From Bin87 sp964347975 (GTDB lineage: Bacteria > Chloroflexota > Dehalococcoidia > Lucifugimonadales > UBA3495), in assembly GCA_964347975.1 (NCBI GenBank), contig CAYGAY010000016.1, forward strand, positions 1-64,000: a stretch of 64,000 bases of DNA, read 5' to 3'. Below are positions 1 to 10,524 of this stretch, in pieces. The number at the start of each line of letters is the position of its first letter. Within the stretch, counting starts at the first letter, position 1. The position numbers were made by a program, and so were the translations under genes. The notes beneath the pieces are model-generated. The model searched no databases, was not told the origin of the DNA, and saw nothing but the letters and a program-made list of their open reading frames with translations.

Positions 1-119
1 CAAAAACGCTCTCTGGCCGTAGCGCCGACAACCTGAACCCCCGAACCCGAAGCAAGCCAATCACCAACCGCAGGAGAAAAGCCCGAACCAGCGAGTTATT
101 TTATGGCAACGATTGATGG

Positions 120-2291
120 TCAACTGCCGATGACCAGGCCCTCGCCCCGCAGTTCCTCGATTAGTTCATCAGCCAGAGACTTTCGGATCTTGAACCGGCG
201 TTCCAGCATGGCGGAGGTCAGCCGGGGATTGCGCAGGGCCAGATCACGGGACTGCTCCAGGATGTCGCCCTGGTAGTGGTCGTCGGGGCGGTCCGGATCG
301 TCTGATTCAAAGGGGGCGTCGTCATCGTCCTCATCGAGGTTGATGGGCGGCAGCGGCGGCCCGATCTGGTTGCGCCAGTAGTCAACCAGCCGGTCCATTT
401 CCTCATCATAGACCAGGGTGCCCTGGCCCCGTCGGGCCTTGGGAAAGTCCTTGTTCAGGAGGAGCAGGTCGCCCTTCCCCATCAGGGTCTCGGCGCCGGC
501 GCCGTCCAGGATCACCCGGGAATCCACCTGGGAGGCGACCGCGAAAGCGACCCGAGCCGGCACGTTGGCCTTGAGCAGGCCGGTGACGACCTTGACGGAC
601 GGACGCTGGGTGGCCAGCACCATGTGGATGCCGGCGGCGCGACCCAACTGGGCCAGGCGTACCAATTGCTGCTCGACCTCCAGGCCGCCGGTCATCATCA
701 AGTCAGCCAACTCATCCACGATCAGCACTAGGAAGGACATCGGCTCGGCGGCTTTGGCATTGTAGCCGGCGATGTTGCGCACGCCGGTTTCTTCCATGAT
801 CTTGTAGCGACGGGTCATCTCGTTGATGAGGCCGCGCAGGGCCGGCTGCACCTCGTCCGGTTCAACGATGACGGGCATCACCAGGTGAGGAATGCCGTTG
901 AAGGGCGTCAGCTCCACGCGCTTAGGGTCAACCATGATCATGCGTAGCTCGTCGGGCGGGCGAGTCATCAACAGGGAAGCGACCAGCGAGTTGATGCAGA
1001 CGCTTTTGCCGGATCCGGTGGCGCCGGCGATGAGCAGGTGGGGCATGGCGGCCAGGTCCAGCGCCAACGACTGTCCGCCGGCGTCCTGACCGAGGGCAAA
1101 GGCGAGGCCCCCCTTCTGAACGATTTTGCTGAACTCCGGTTCCTCGACTATGGAGCGCATCAGCACCTTGCCGGGCGAAGGGTTCGGCACTTCCAGCCCC
1201 ACCAGGCCCTCTCCGGGTTCCGGGGTCTCGATGATGCGGATGTACGGGCTTTTCAGGGCCAGCGCCAGGTCTTTCTGCCGCTTGGCGATGTCTCCTACGC
1301 GGACGCGGCTGGGGCGATGCTTGACCGGCTCGCCATTTTTGTCCAACCGGGGCGGGACGTAGCCGGGCACCAGGCCGAACCGGATGACCCGGGGGCCGGC
1401 CTTGACGTCTTCAACATCGACATATACGCCGTGCTCGGCCAGAGCGTCCTTGATGTCCTCGGACATGACGGCGATGGCGGAACTGTCAATATGGTGTGGT
1501 TCGGGCGGGGCCAGGGTCTCCAGGGGCGGCAGCTGCCAACCGCCGGAGCGAGATACCTTTGGCATTGGCGCCGGGTCTGGCCTCGGAGGCTCCGGCGCCG
1601 GCGGTTCCACGACATCCGCGACCGGGCCCTTGAATTTGCGCGGCTTCGCCGGGGCCGCGTCACCCCGACGGCGGGCGGCCACCAGGGAACCGACGCCGCG
1701 CCCGGCGGCCATCACCCCCGCCGCGAACCACAAGCCCAACTGACGCATTGCGAGGCCCAGGAAGATCAGCGCCTCGCACGCGGCGATGGCCGCATAGCGC
1801 AGCCCCCGAGCGTAGCCGCGGGCCGCTCCGGGGATGACCAGCAGGCTCATCACGACCAGGGCCGCCAGCAGTTCCACGACGGCCCGGGCCGGGCTGCCGG
1901 AGGTGATGCGGTATCCCCATTCCCCGGCCAATCCGTAAGAGTAGAAAACGCCGCTTTGTCCTTGCACCAGGGACAGGGCGATGACGGCCATTGCCGCGGC
2001 AATGGCGCCCACCGGCCACCACCGCCAGCGGCGCACGAGGAGGGAAGGCCGGCCGAACAATAGAAGAAACGCGACCGCGACGAACGCCCCAACCGGCGCC
2101 CAACCGACGCCGAGGGTGGACACCACCGAATCCCGGGCTGAGGGCATCATCAGAAATGCGATGCCCCCCGCCATGCAAGCCATGAAAAGGATGCTGACGG
2201 AGATCCCGGCGCGGAGCCAGTTGATACCGTCAAAGGCGAACAGCGATTCGGACGATGAGCCGGGGTCGCCGGTAAAGGTAGCCGCAGACAT
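120..2291 (-). CDS. ftsK: DNA translocase FtsK/SpoIIIE
   Basis: Membrane-anchored dsDNA pump that clears and aligns chromosome termini at the division septum. The 723-residue product has several N-terminal membrane segments (first about 190 residues), a Pro-rich linker, then the motor. The Walker A motif GATGSGKS lies near residue 420 and the Walker B stretch LVLIVDELAD near 522. The last 65 residues form a winged-helix gamma domain, which reads orientation signals on DNA in this family. I chose the ATG at 2291 because AGGAG sits 7-8 nt upstream; an in-frame start at 2402 would add 37 unlikely residues and overlap the preceding gene. It is the last gene of the minus-strand housekeeping run, 107 nt after RNase J. 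Family assignment is secure. Confidence 0.95.
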   Translation of the reverse strand: MSAATFTGDPGSSSESLFAFDGINWLRAGISVSILFMACMAGGIAFLMMPSARDSVVSTLGVGWAPVGAFVAVAFLLLFGRPSLLVRRWRWWPVGAIAAAMAVIALSLVQGQSGVFYSYGLAGEWGYRITSGSPARAVVELLAALVVMSLLVIPGAARGYARGLRYAAIAACEALIFLGLAMRQLGLWFAAGVMAAGRGVGSLVAARRRGDAAPAKPRKFKGPVADVVEPPAPEPPRPDPAPMPKVSRSGGWQLPPLETLAPPEPHHIDSSAIAVMSEDIKDALAEHGVYVDVEDVKAGPRVIRFGLVPGYVPPRLDKNGEPVKHRPSRVRVGDIAKRQKDLALALKSPYIRIIETPEPGEGLVGLEVPNPSPGKVLMRSIVEEPEFSKIVQKGGLAFALGQDAGGQSLALDLAAMPHLLIAGATGSGKSVCINSLVASLLMTRPPDELRMIMVDPKRVELTPFNGIPHLVMPVIVEPDEVQPALRGLINEMTRRYKIMEETGVRNIAGYNAKAAEPMSFLVLIVDELADLMMTGGLEVEQQLVRLAQLGRAAGIHMVLATQRPSVKVVTGLLKANVPARVAFAVASQVDSRVILDGAGAETLMGKGDLLLLNKDFPKARRGQGTLVYDEEMDRLVDYWRNQIGPPLPPINLDEDDDDAPFESDDPDRPDDHYQGDILEQSRDLALRNPRLTSAMLERRFKIRKSLADELIEELRGEGLVIGS

Positions 2292-2398
2292 GGCAAGTCT
2301 CCTATGCCGAGGGACGCCAACCCGGCAGATAGCAGAACCGCCGCAGTGCGGCGGCGGGGGAAATATAATCAGCGCTTCTGCAATCGATCGGCGGGCCG

Positions 2399-4081
<1,683 letters not shown>

Positions 4082-4092
4082 GAAAGAAGCGG

Positions 4093-4827
4093 TCAGAAAA
4101 GGCGCTGCTGGCCGGGAGGTGGCTGCGGCGGAGATGGGGGAGGGTCCCCGGGCTCGGCTTCACGAGCATCGGGGGTGGGAAGGTCCCAAAACGACGGAGC
4201 TGCCGCTGGCGGTTGGGTTTCATACGTCGCTGGCGCATCGGCTATAGCGCCGGCATGGGAAGGCGGATCGGCCTGGATACGCAGCACGTCCAGAAGGCCG
4301 GGGATCTTGGCGAAGTCCTCCTCGATACCGGCGCGCATTTCCTGGCGGCGGAGGCCGGCGGCGGGATGCATTATCGGGAAAACGCGGCGTCGGCCCACGG
4401 AGTGCAGGCGTCCCCGAACCCGGCTGATGGCCTGACCGGGTACAAACTTGGCCGTTGAGAATCGGCCCAGGGTCACGATGAGCAGAGGGTCAATGAGTTC
4501 AATCTGGCGGTCCAGGTATTTGCTGCAGGCGGAGATTTCGGACGGGGTCGGGTCGCGATTCTCCGGGGGACGGCACTTGACCATATTGGCGATGAAGACC
4601 TGCTCTCGGGTCATGCCTATGGACTGTAGCAGGTCTTCGAGAAAGTTACCGGCCGGGCCCACGAAGGGACGACCCTGCCGGTCTTCGTGGAAACCCGGAC
4701 CCTCACCGATGAAGAGTATCTCGGCGTCGGGAGGACCCTCACCGGGAACGGCGTAGGTGCGCCCGGTATGGAGCGGACAATCGGTGCATGCGCTCACCTG
4801 GCGCGCCAGGTCGGCGAGAGTATCCAT
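4093..4827 (-). CDS. Uracil-DNA glycosylase, family 4 (Fe-S)
   Basis: Removes uracil from DNA to start base-excision repair. The 244-residue product carries the four cysteines that hold the 4Fe-4S cluster in this family (Cys14, Cys17, Cys85, Cys101). The active-site motif GEGPGFHED is at residues 41-49, and the motif MHPAA lies in the C-terminal half. A Pro-rich tail of about 40 residues ending in QQRLF extends beyond the catalytic domain; a C-terminal QxxLF-like end could be a sliding-clamp-binding peptide, but that is inference. It lies between acpP and rnj in the same operon, 11 nt before rnj. Confidence 0.92.
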   Translation of the reverse strand: MDTLADLARQVSACTDCPLHTGRTYAVPGEGPPDAEILFIGEGPGFHEDRQGRPFVGPAGNFLEDLLQSIGMTREQVFIANMVKCRPPENRDPTPSEISACSKYLDRQIELIDPLLIVTLGRFSTAKFVPGQAISRVRGRLHSVGRRRVFPIMHPAAGLRRQEMRAGIEEDFAKIPGLLDVLRIQADPPSHAGAIADAPATYETQPPAAAPSFWDLPTPDAREAEPGDPPPSPPQPPPGQQRLF

Positions 4828-4875
4828 GGTGGGGCAACATTCGGACGTACGGGGCGCGTGAGATTTGGACGTATC

Positions 4876-5136
4876 TTATGCGTCGGCTACACCCTTGTCC
4901 TTGAGGTATTTTACCGCATCGGCGATGGTGTGTATTTCGCCGGCGTCTTCGTCAGGTATTTCGATGGTGTTGTCGTCGGTGCTGAACTCCTCCTCGAACG
5001 CCATGATGAGTTCCACCAAGTCCAGGGAATCAGCGCCCAGGTCTTCCTGGAAGGAGGAGGCTTCGTTGACTTCATCGGCATCTACGCCGAGTTTGTCCAC
5101 TACGATGTCGGTAATGCGTTCAAGGACGGTACTCAC
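4876..5136 (-). CDS. acpP: Acyl carrier protein
   Basis: Small acidic carrier (86 residues) that holds growing fatty acyl chains on a phosphopantetheine arm. The attachment site is the serine of the GADSLD motif near residue 35, followed by the typical acidic helix LVELIMAFEEEF. Translation starts at GTG with GGAG about 9 nt upstream. It lies downstream of fabD and nusB in a fatty-acid gene context. Usual length for the family. Confidence 0.96.
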   Translation of the reverse strand: MSTVLERITDIVVDKLGVDADEVNEASSFQEDLGADSLDLVELIMAFEEEFSTDDNTIEIPDEDAGEIHTIADAVKYLKDKGVADA

Positions 5137-5204
5137 AGGTTCATCTCCGTGAAAAGGTGGCTTGGAATAGCCTTGGCTTGGCAGTGTAAACGGTCGCGAC
5201 AGCT

Positions 5205-5672
5205 TTATCCAGCGTCGCTATTCGATGATTTGGGCAAATCGTTCAACACTGAACCGAGGACACCGTTGACGAAACGGGCGCTGCTTTCGCTGCCGAACAT
5301 TGAGGCTAGTTCGACAGCTTCGCTGACCACGACATTGCGCGGCAATTGCTCCCGATAGGACAGCTCATAGATTGCCACACGCAATATGTTGCGGTCAACG
5401 ACGGCCAGCAGATTCACGGGCAGGGCCGGGGCATACCGTTGTATGAAATTGTCCAGGTTGACGGCATCGGCGGCGATGGCGGCGATCATGGCGGCGGCAG
5501 TGCGACGGGCCGATTGCTCCGTCGGAAATTCATCGCAGAGCCAGTCAAGAAAATCGTCGGTTTCGCCGGAACCGTGTATGTCACGGGCGTAGAGGTATTG
5601 CAGCGTCAGAATGCGGGCCTGTCGGCCAACCGGACCTTTGCGCCGGCTGCGATTACGAGGTCGGGCAGCCAT
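5205..5672 (-). CDS. nusB: Transcription antitermination factor NusB
   Basis: All-helical RNA-binding protein that acts with NusE/S10 in rRNA antitermination complexes. The 155-residue product starts with a basic stretch and contains the family signature regions: LQYLYARD near the N terminus, and NILRVAIYEL and NGVLG near the C terminus. It sits between fabD and acpP, 68 nt upstream of the latter, on the same strand. No strong ribosome-binding site precedes the ATG. Confidence 0.93.
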   Translation of the reverse strand: MAARPRNRSRRKGPVGRQARILTLQYLYARDIHGSGETDDFLDWLCDEFPTEQSARRTAAAMIAAIAADAVNLDNFIQRYAPALPVNLLAVVDRNILRVAIYELSYREQLPRNVVVSEAVELASMFGSESSARFVNGVLGSVLNDLPKSSNSDAG

Positions 5673-5753
5673 ATCGCAGTGTCGCCGGACGAGGATACAA
5701 CGTGAATCGACGTTAGCGCCGTGGCGCCGGTGCGCCGGAACAGGCGGGCGGGA

Positions 5754-6704
5754 TTACGATGGGTCGGCGGCCCCTTTGCGGATGGTTTGCGGGTCGGACA
5801 AGGTCATGGCTTCGACGCCCGGGTCGATGCGGCGGACTAGGCTGGACAGGACGCGGGCCGGTCCGAATTCGACAAAACGGTTCACGCCAGCGTCAACCAT
5901 GAAGCGCACGGAATGTTTCCACATTACGCAGTTGCAGAGGCCGGTGAGCAGTTCCTGCCTGGCCTGTTCGCAGTTGACGATGGCAGTGCCCGTCGAGTTG
6001 GCGATCACCGGGAACGTCGGGTCTTGCAGCGTGATGTTGTCAATGGCGCCGGTCAGCCCCTCCTGCGCCAGCGCCATCAGGCGAGAATGGAACGCGCCGC
6101 TGACGGCCAGGGGGACAACCTTTTTCGCGCCCCGGGCGGAGGCCAGATCCATGGCGCGGGCCAGGGCCATCTTGTCGCCGCTGACCACGATCTGATCGTC
6201 GGAGTTGATGTTGGCCATTTCAACGCCGGCGTCCTGGGCCACTTGGGCCACGGTGTACTCGTCCAGGCCGATGATGGCGGCCATGGAGCCGGGGCGGGCT
6301 TCGGAAGCTTCGTGCATCAAACGACCGCGCTCGCGGACGAGACGGATACCATCCCTGAACTCCATGACACCGCCGACCACCATGGAGGTGTATTCGCCGA
6401 GGCTGTGGCCGGCCACGGCGGCGGGCCGGGGCGCTTGATTGCCAAGGAATTCCTGCCACGCTCGCCAGATGGCAATGCTGACGGCCATGATAGCGGGCTG
6501 GGCGTGGGCGGTGTCCATGAGTTCGTCGGCCGGGCCTTCGAACATGAGCCGGGAAAGGTTGATGCCGAGGCTGTCGTCCGCCTCCGCGAACACGTCGCGG
6601 GCCGCGGCGGAAGTTTCGTAGAGATCCCGGCCCATGCCCACCTTCTGGGCGCCCTGGCCGGGGAAGATGTACGAATACACGGGAGCTCGTGCGATGTCAG
6701 ACAT
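5754..6704 (-). CDS. fabD: Malonyl-CoA:ACP transacylase
   Basis: Loads malonyl groups onto acyl carrier protein for fatty acid synthesis. Visible motifs are the N-terminal FPGQGAQ, the nucleophile elbow GHSLGEY with the catalytic serine, and AFHSRLM with the catalytic histidine. The start at 6704 places AGGAG 10 nt upstream; an ATG two codons earlier (6710) is also possible but lies only 4 nt from that site. Product is about 316 residues. It follows rpmF, an order common in many bacteria, but plsX, fabH and fabG, often found here, are missing from this locus. Confidence 0.95.
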   Translation of the reverse strand: MSDIARAPVYSYIFPGQGAQKVGMGRDLYETSAAARDVFAEADDSLGINLSRLMFEGPADELMDTAHAQPAIMAVSIAIWRAWQEFLGNQAPRPAAVAGHSLGEYTSMVVGGVMEFRDGIRLVRERGRLMHEASEARPGSMAAIIGLDEYTVAQVAQDAGVEMANINSDDQIVVSGDKMALARAMDLASARGAKKVVPLAVSGAFHSRLMALAQEGLTGAIDNITLQDPTFPVIANSTGTAIVNCEQARQELLTGLCNCVMWKHSVRFMVDAGVNRFVEFGPARVLSSLVRRIDPGVEAMTLSDPQTIRKGAADPS

Positions 6705-6795
6705 ATTCATCACTCTCCTGGCAACATTGCCATAGCTGAGTGTCGGGGGTTTAGTGGCCGGGTAGGGTGGGGTTCCCCGAAAAGTTTTGCAGCCG

Positions 6796-6975
6796 TCATA
6801 TGGCGACGGCGCGTCCACGGTAGTATCCGCATTCCGGGCAGGCCGCGTGGGGTAGTTTCGCGGCCCGACAGCGCGGACAGCGCGCCGGGTGCATCGTCCG
6901 CAGCCGGTAGGCCGGAGACGACAGGCGACGTCCCTTGCGGGCTCGGGTCAATTTCTTGTTTGGCAGTGCGCCCAT
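6796..6975 (-). CDS. rpmF: 50S ribosomal protein L32
   Basis: Small zinc-binding protein of the large ribosomal subunit, 59 residues. The N terminus MGALPNKKLTRARKGRR matches the basic start of L32, and a CPRC...CPEC zinc ribbon follows. The start at 6975 is chosen because upstream in-frame codons add a stretch unlike L32. It is flanked by yceD upstream and fabD downstream, the classical yceD-rpmF-fab order. The Shine-Dalgarno sequence is weak. Confidence 0.93.
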   Translation of the reverse strand: MGALPNKKLTRARKGRRLSSPAYRLRTMHPARCPRCRAAKLPHAACPECGYYRGRAVAI

Positions 6976-7053
6976 TTTCGATACCATCGCCGCCGCATGG
7001 GACCTTACCGGGCTGTTCACCGGGCAAGGGGCCGTGGGCCGGCGTCCGTTGTT

Positions 7054-7575
7054 TCAGGTTTGCGGTTCAGTCATCAGTGAGCGTAGGGCAGCCCACCTGG
7101 GATCAATGTCCTGAGCGTAGCATTCGCACTCGACGACGTTGCGGTCGATCCCGCAACGGTCGCAAATGCCTATGCAGTCGGTTTTGCAAAGGGGTTTCAT
7201 CGGCAGTGCGGCAAGGGCGGACTGGCGGGTGGCCTCGGCCAGATCCAGAATGTGATCCGCGCTAATGTAAAGGCCCTCCCAGTCGTCGGGAGGGAACATC
7301 CGACGGCCCGTTCTGACATCAACCTCGGGGAAATATTCTTCGTCCAGCTCCAGCTTCAAAGTCCGGTGGAAGTCGGCAAGGCAGCGGCTACAGTCTTGAA
7401 AAACGCCTACCGTCAAGTCGGCCTGGACCCAGATGCCTTGATGGGTACGAACGAATTTGACGTCGCCGGTGACGTGATCCATCAATTGATCAGCGTCGTT
7501 CACCGTCTCCACAATGCTGAACTGACGTTGGGAGCCGGTGGGTTCTTTCAGCAACTGCGACACATTATAGTTCAT
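7054..7575 (-). CDS. YceD/DUF177 family protein
   Basis: Protein of about 173 residues of the YceD (DUF177) family, linked in other bacteria to 23S rRNA accumulation and often co-transcribed with rpmF. The sequence has the CSRCLADF motif in the middle and a Cys-rich end (CKTDC, CDRCG, CECY) suited to metal binding, then the terminal WAALRSL motif. The ATG at 7575 is preferred because the upstream in-frame extension (to 7902) resembles no known N terminus. It lies 78 nt before rpmF. Confidence 0.85.
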   Translation of the reverse strand: MNYNVSQLLKEPTGSQRQFSIVETVNDADQLMDHVTGDVKFVRTHQGIWVQADLTVGVFQDCSRCLADFHRTLKLELDEEYFPEVDVRTGRRMFPPDDWEGLYISADHILDLAEATRQSALAALPMKPLCKTDCIGICDRCGIDRNVVECECYAQDIDPRWAALRSLMTEPQT

Positions 7576-7759
7576 GGCTGAAATCGCCCTCAGCGACGAG
7601 AGGCGGCCGATTTGCGCCGTAAAGTATAGTCTTGGGTCAAGCCAACCGCAAGGCAACCCGGAAGCGCCGTTGCGCGGTTTTGAGCAATTTTCCAACTGCC
7701 ATGCAAGAAACTCTGCGTTCCGGCGATGTTGGACGGATGGGCCGGGGAGTCGGTGAAAT

Positions 7760-8170
7760 CTAACCGTCCGACACGCTCGTATTGATGTATTCAATAATAT
7801 CGTTGGTGGAAGTTCCGGGGCCGAAAACTGCCGACACGCCCATGGCCGCCAGGGGTTCCCGGTCTTCCTCCGGGACAATCCCGCCGAGTACCACCAGAAC
7901 ATCCTTCATTTCCTGTTCGTCCAGCAGCCGCATTATTTCGGGCATGAGCTCCATATGCGCTCCGGAGAGAATGCTCAGGCCCAGCACGGCTACGTCTTCC
8001 TGTGCGGCTGCCTGAACCACCATCTGGGGCGTTTGGCGAATGCCCGTGTAGATGACCTCCATGCCGGCGTCGCGCAGGGCGCGCGCGATAACCTTGGCGC
8101 CCCGGTCATGGCCATCCAATCCCGGCTTGGCGACAAGAACGCGGATGGGGTTAGCGTGCTGGGTGGTCAT
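7760..8170 (-). CDS. Cobalamin-binding domain protein (methylmalonyl-CoA mutase small-subunit type)
   Basis: Stand-alone B12-binding domain of 136 residues. The cobalamin signature DGHDRG (DxHxxG) is at residues 19-24, with the SxL motif (SILSG) and the GG motif (VLGGIVPEED) in register. In mutases this domain is the alpha-chain C terminus or a separate small subunit. No large mutase subunit is present in the window, so the partner must be encoded elsewhere. It lies upstream of yceD, separated by 184 nt, and may have its own transcript. Confidence 0.88.
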   Translation of the reverse strand: MTTQHANPIRVLVAKPGLDGHDRGAKVIARALRDAGMEVIYTGIRQTPQMVVQAAAQEDVAVLGLSILSGAHMELMPEIMRLLDEQEMKDVLVVLGGIVPEEDREPLAAMGVSAVFGPGTSTNDIIEYINTSVSDG

Positions 8171-8274
8171 TAGCGTTGGTCCGGACGAGCGCGGATAGGT
8201 GAGGGTAAGCGCGGGGTATTTTCGCAGATGGTGGGCGCGGGCGCAACGCCATGATACCCCTCACGCATACCCAC

Positions 8275-8400
8275 TTTGTCATTGCGACCCCGTACTTGAT
8301 ACGGGGATGGCAATCTCGCCGGCGTAGCAATGGTCGTTCCATCAAGGCCCTCGCAACAGAAAGTGGCGACCGTCGGAACGAGATTCCAGCGCCCTGAATC
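8275..8400. repeat. Dispersed repeat family A, copy 1
   Basis: Begins TTTGTCATTGCGA, contains a CCCCGT...ACGGGG hairpin and GGCAATCTCG, and later GGAACGAGATTCCA. Related copies are at 30212-30339 and 50973-51090. It lies between convergently placed 3' and 5' gene ends and carries no reading frame. Confidence 0.65.
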
Positions 8401-8437
8401 ATTAGTGGCGCTCCCGGTTCGTTCATGTCATGGACTC

Positions 8438-8464
8438 TGGATTCCGGCTTTCGCCGGAATGACA
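8438..8464. repeat. Dispersed repeat family B, copy 1 (short palindrome)
   Basis: GGATTCCGGC followed by a short loop and GCCGGAATGA forms a perfect hairpin. The same element is seen at 9676-9757, 41167-41246, 55842-55891 and 58393-58499. Confidence 0.7.
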
Positions 8465-8489
8465 AGTGTGGGGCGATTGTCTTGATGTC

Positions 8490-9515
8490 CTACGCGTCGT
8501 CTCCGTGCCGGCTCTCGAAATAGGGGATCACACTGTCGCCCATCTGCTCCACCACCCGCATGGCCATGCGCGCGTCCATGCCGGGATACCAAATGCGGAA
8601 CATGAAGTGGTTTGCGCCCACGCGCTGGCGGTGATCCTCAATCTGCTGGATGACTTCCTCGCTGCTGCCCAGGATAAAACGGTCGCGGGCCAGTTCCTCG
8701 AAGGGGATGCGGAAGTCCTCCTCGCCCGGAAGGGCCTTGTCCTGGCCCCAGTCGGCGTAAGCCTGGTACTTGGCCTCCATGTAAGGTTGGGCGTTACGCA
8801 CCGCCTCCTCGTGGGTGGGCGCAATGTGCATTTCCTTGATGATGGGCATTTCGGACGGCATCTCCTTGCCGCCGGCCTCCAACCCTTCCCGGTATATCGC
8901 GGTCTGCCGTTCCAGCGTCTCCAGCGTAGCGTGGGGGTTCACGAACCAGGGCAGCCCCAGCTCCCCGGCGCGACGGACCACCGTATCGAAATTGGCCGCC
9001 ACCCAGATGGGCGGATGCGGCTCCTGCACGGGGCGAATGGCGCAGGTAGCGTTGTCCAGGTTGAAGTGTCTCCCGTGGAAGGTTACCTCGTCTTCCGTCC
9101 ACAGCCGCTGCACCAGCTCCAGACTTTCCAGGAACCGGCCCACGCGGTGGCGGCGCTCCACGTTGAACGCCTGGTACTCGATGTCCCGGTAGCCCAGGCC
9201 CACGCCCAGCGCCACGCGCCCATCGCTGATCACGTCCAGCGTGGCGACCGTCTCCGCAACGTCGGCTGGCGAGTACAGGGGCAACAGCAGTATGGACAGC
9301 ACCAGCTGCATATCGCCGGAATCGGCGGCCAGCCGGGCCAGCAGCGGGATGCTCTGCAAGTTCTGGTACGGAGGAGAGAGAAAGTGCTGCCCGCAGGCAA
9401 TGGAGCTGAACCCGGCATCCCGGGCCAGTTTGGTAAGCTCCACCGTTTCGTGGAACCGTTGCGTTGCTGAATCGGTGGCCGGGTGCTGGGGCATCGCCAT
9501 AATGCCGAATTTCAT
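8490..9515 (-). CDS. LLM-class flavin-dependent oxidoreductase (luciferase-like)
   Basis: TIM-barrel monooxygenase of the bacterial luciferase family, 341 residues, expected to use reduced FMN or F420. It begins MKFGIMAMPQ and shows the family stretches GQHFLSPPYQ, LGVGLGYRD and HPPIWVAANFD. The ATG at 9515 is chosen because GGAG lies 10 nt upstream and the family N terminus begins there. It is a close paralog of the gene at 40083-41126: both share the run PGEE(D/N)FR..FE(D/E)LARDRF near the C terminus. Substrate unknown. One of four members in this window. Confidence 0.9.
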   Translation of the reverse strand: MKFGIMAMPQHPATDSATQRFHETVELTKLARDAGFSSIACGQHFLSPPYQNLQSIPLLARLAADSGDMQLVLSILLLPLYSPADVAETVATLDVISDGRVALGVGLGYRDIEYQAFNVERRHRVGRFLESLELVQRLWTEDEVTFHGRHFNLDNATCAIRPVQEPHPPIWVAANFDTVVRRAGELGLPWFVNPHATLETLERQTAIYREGLEAGGKEMPSEMPIIKEMHIAPTHEEAVRNAQPYMEAKYQAYADWGQDKALPGEEDFRIPFEELARDRFILGSSEEVIQQIEDHRQRVGANHFMFRIWYPGMDARMAMRVVEQMGDSVIPYFESRHGDDA

Positions 9516-9937
9516 TGCTGATACTCCAATTGGAAACGCGGCCTGAGTAGAGCAGACCGACGATAGTTCAGGCATCAAGGCTACGGGTCAACGCTCGGCC
9601 TGTCAACGCGGGGCACGGCTCCCGAATTGCCGTGACCAGGAGCGCAGGGGCTTTCAATCTTCAAAAACTTTATCCCGTCGTTCCCGCGAAAGCGGGAACC
9701 CGGAACGTCTTTGCAGCAGGCCCCCTGGATTCCGGCTTTCGGGCGAAAGCCGGAAAAGGAAAACTGAAAGACCCTGACCCGGAGTGCGTAACCGTCCCGT
9801 AGGCGGTGGGTAAGAAAAAGAGCAGGGAATCCTGATATTGTGGGGGTACTAACCCATCCCCAGCCAGGAGTTACCCACCCCTGCCCAGAGTACGATTCAC
9901 CCTACCCCAGAGCCTGCCCCGTGCCCGATACGGGGTA
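9516..9937. other. Intergenic region, no gene seen
   Basis: Contains a family B repeat pair (9676-9757), then low-information sequence that runs into a degenerate transposase. A CCCCGT...ACGGGG hairpin lies at about 9918-9936. No intact reading frame is supported. Confidence 0.6.
9676..9757. repeat. Dispersed repeat family B, copy 2
   Basis: Two adjacent palindromes, one around TTCCCGCGAAAGCGGGAA and one around GGATTCCGGCTTTC...GAAAGCCGGAA, separated by about 30 nt. Same layout as the pair at 41167-41246. Confidence 0.65.
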
Positions 9938-10320
9938 GGTATTGCCCACGCGCGCAAGAACGTAGCCAACCGGCTGGCTGAGATTAACGGCTGGGACTGG
10001 TACAAGGCCCGCCTCGGGCAGTTGCTGGCCGACCTTCCCCAAGAGGGCGGTCAGCAACTGCTGCGCATGGAGCCGCAAGTGCGGGAGGAACCCCAACTGC
10101 GGCGGCTGGTAGTGGACTTATGCGAAAAGTGGCGCCGCCTGATCTGCTACTAGCGAGTGCGCGGGATGACCGAGACCAACAACTGTACGGAGCGAGGCAT
10201 CGGGAGGAGCAAGATACGGTACAAGACGATCAGGGGGTATAAGAGCGCAGCGGGGTGATGAACGGGCTGGGGCTGACGCAGTGGGTCTGGAGCGGCCAAT
10301 CTGGTCTGGACCTGGGCTAG
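9938..10320 (+). pseudogene. Degenerate IS transposase, C-terminal part
   Basis: Conceptual translation from 9938 gives a helical stretch with NRLAEINGWDWYKARLGQLL, ending at an in-frame TAG (10151-10153). The same frame resumes with GMTETNNCTERGIGRSKIRY and RGYKSAAG. It then needs a one-base shift at about 10250 to continue MNGLGLTQWVWSG to a stop at 10320. The TNN..ERGIG..K.R...RGYKS block is typical of DDE transposase C termini in GC-rich genomes. An internal stop, a frameshift and no N terminus make it a dead remnant. I cannot name the IS family. Confidence 0.65.
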
Positions 10321-10401
10321 TTGATTGCGGCCTGAACCACAGCGGCGGTAATGGGCGAAATGCGTCCTGGCAGACCCCACTCAAAATCCCACACCGTTTA
10401 T

Positions 10402-10441
10402 GGGACGGTTACGGAAATTCGGTAGTGTATCCGTTTGAAAT
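10402..10441 (+). repeat. Left terminal inverted repeat
   Basis: Positions 10420-10441 (CGGTAGTGTATCCG then TTTGAAAT) match the reverse complement of 13500-13521 exactly. The outer part, ACGGAAATT, matches imperfectly with one indel. Confidence 0.88.
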
Positions 10442-10524
10442 GAGCAGCAATAAAACATTCGTTGCATGGACACCGCGTATAAGGCGTAGTAATCTCCCTT
10501 CCATACCTGATAGAGAGGTGCGCT

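Larger units (their letters stand above)
8171..8489. other. Intergenic region with dispersed repeats
   Basis: No gene is seen here. The stretch holds one copy of the repeat beginning TTTGTCATTGCGA and one copy of the short TGGATTCCGGC...GCCGGAATGA palindrome, both recurring elsewhere in the window. Confidence 0.7.

Noticed and set aside
1..119. A gene at the left edge
   Set aside because: No frame with a start signal or recognisable motif; it is the region downstream of ftsK.
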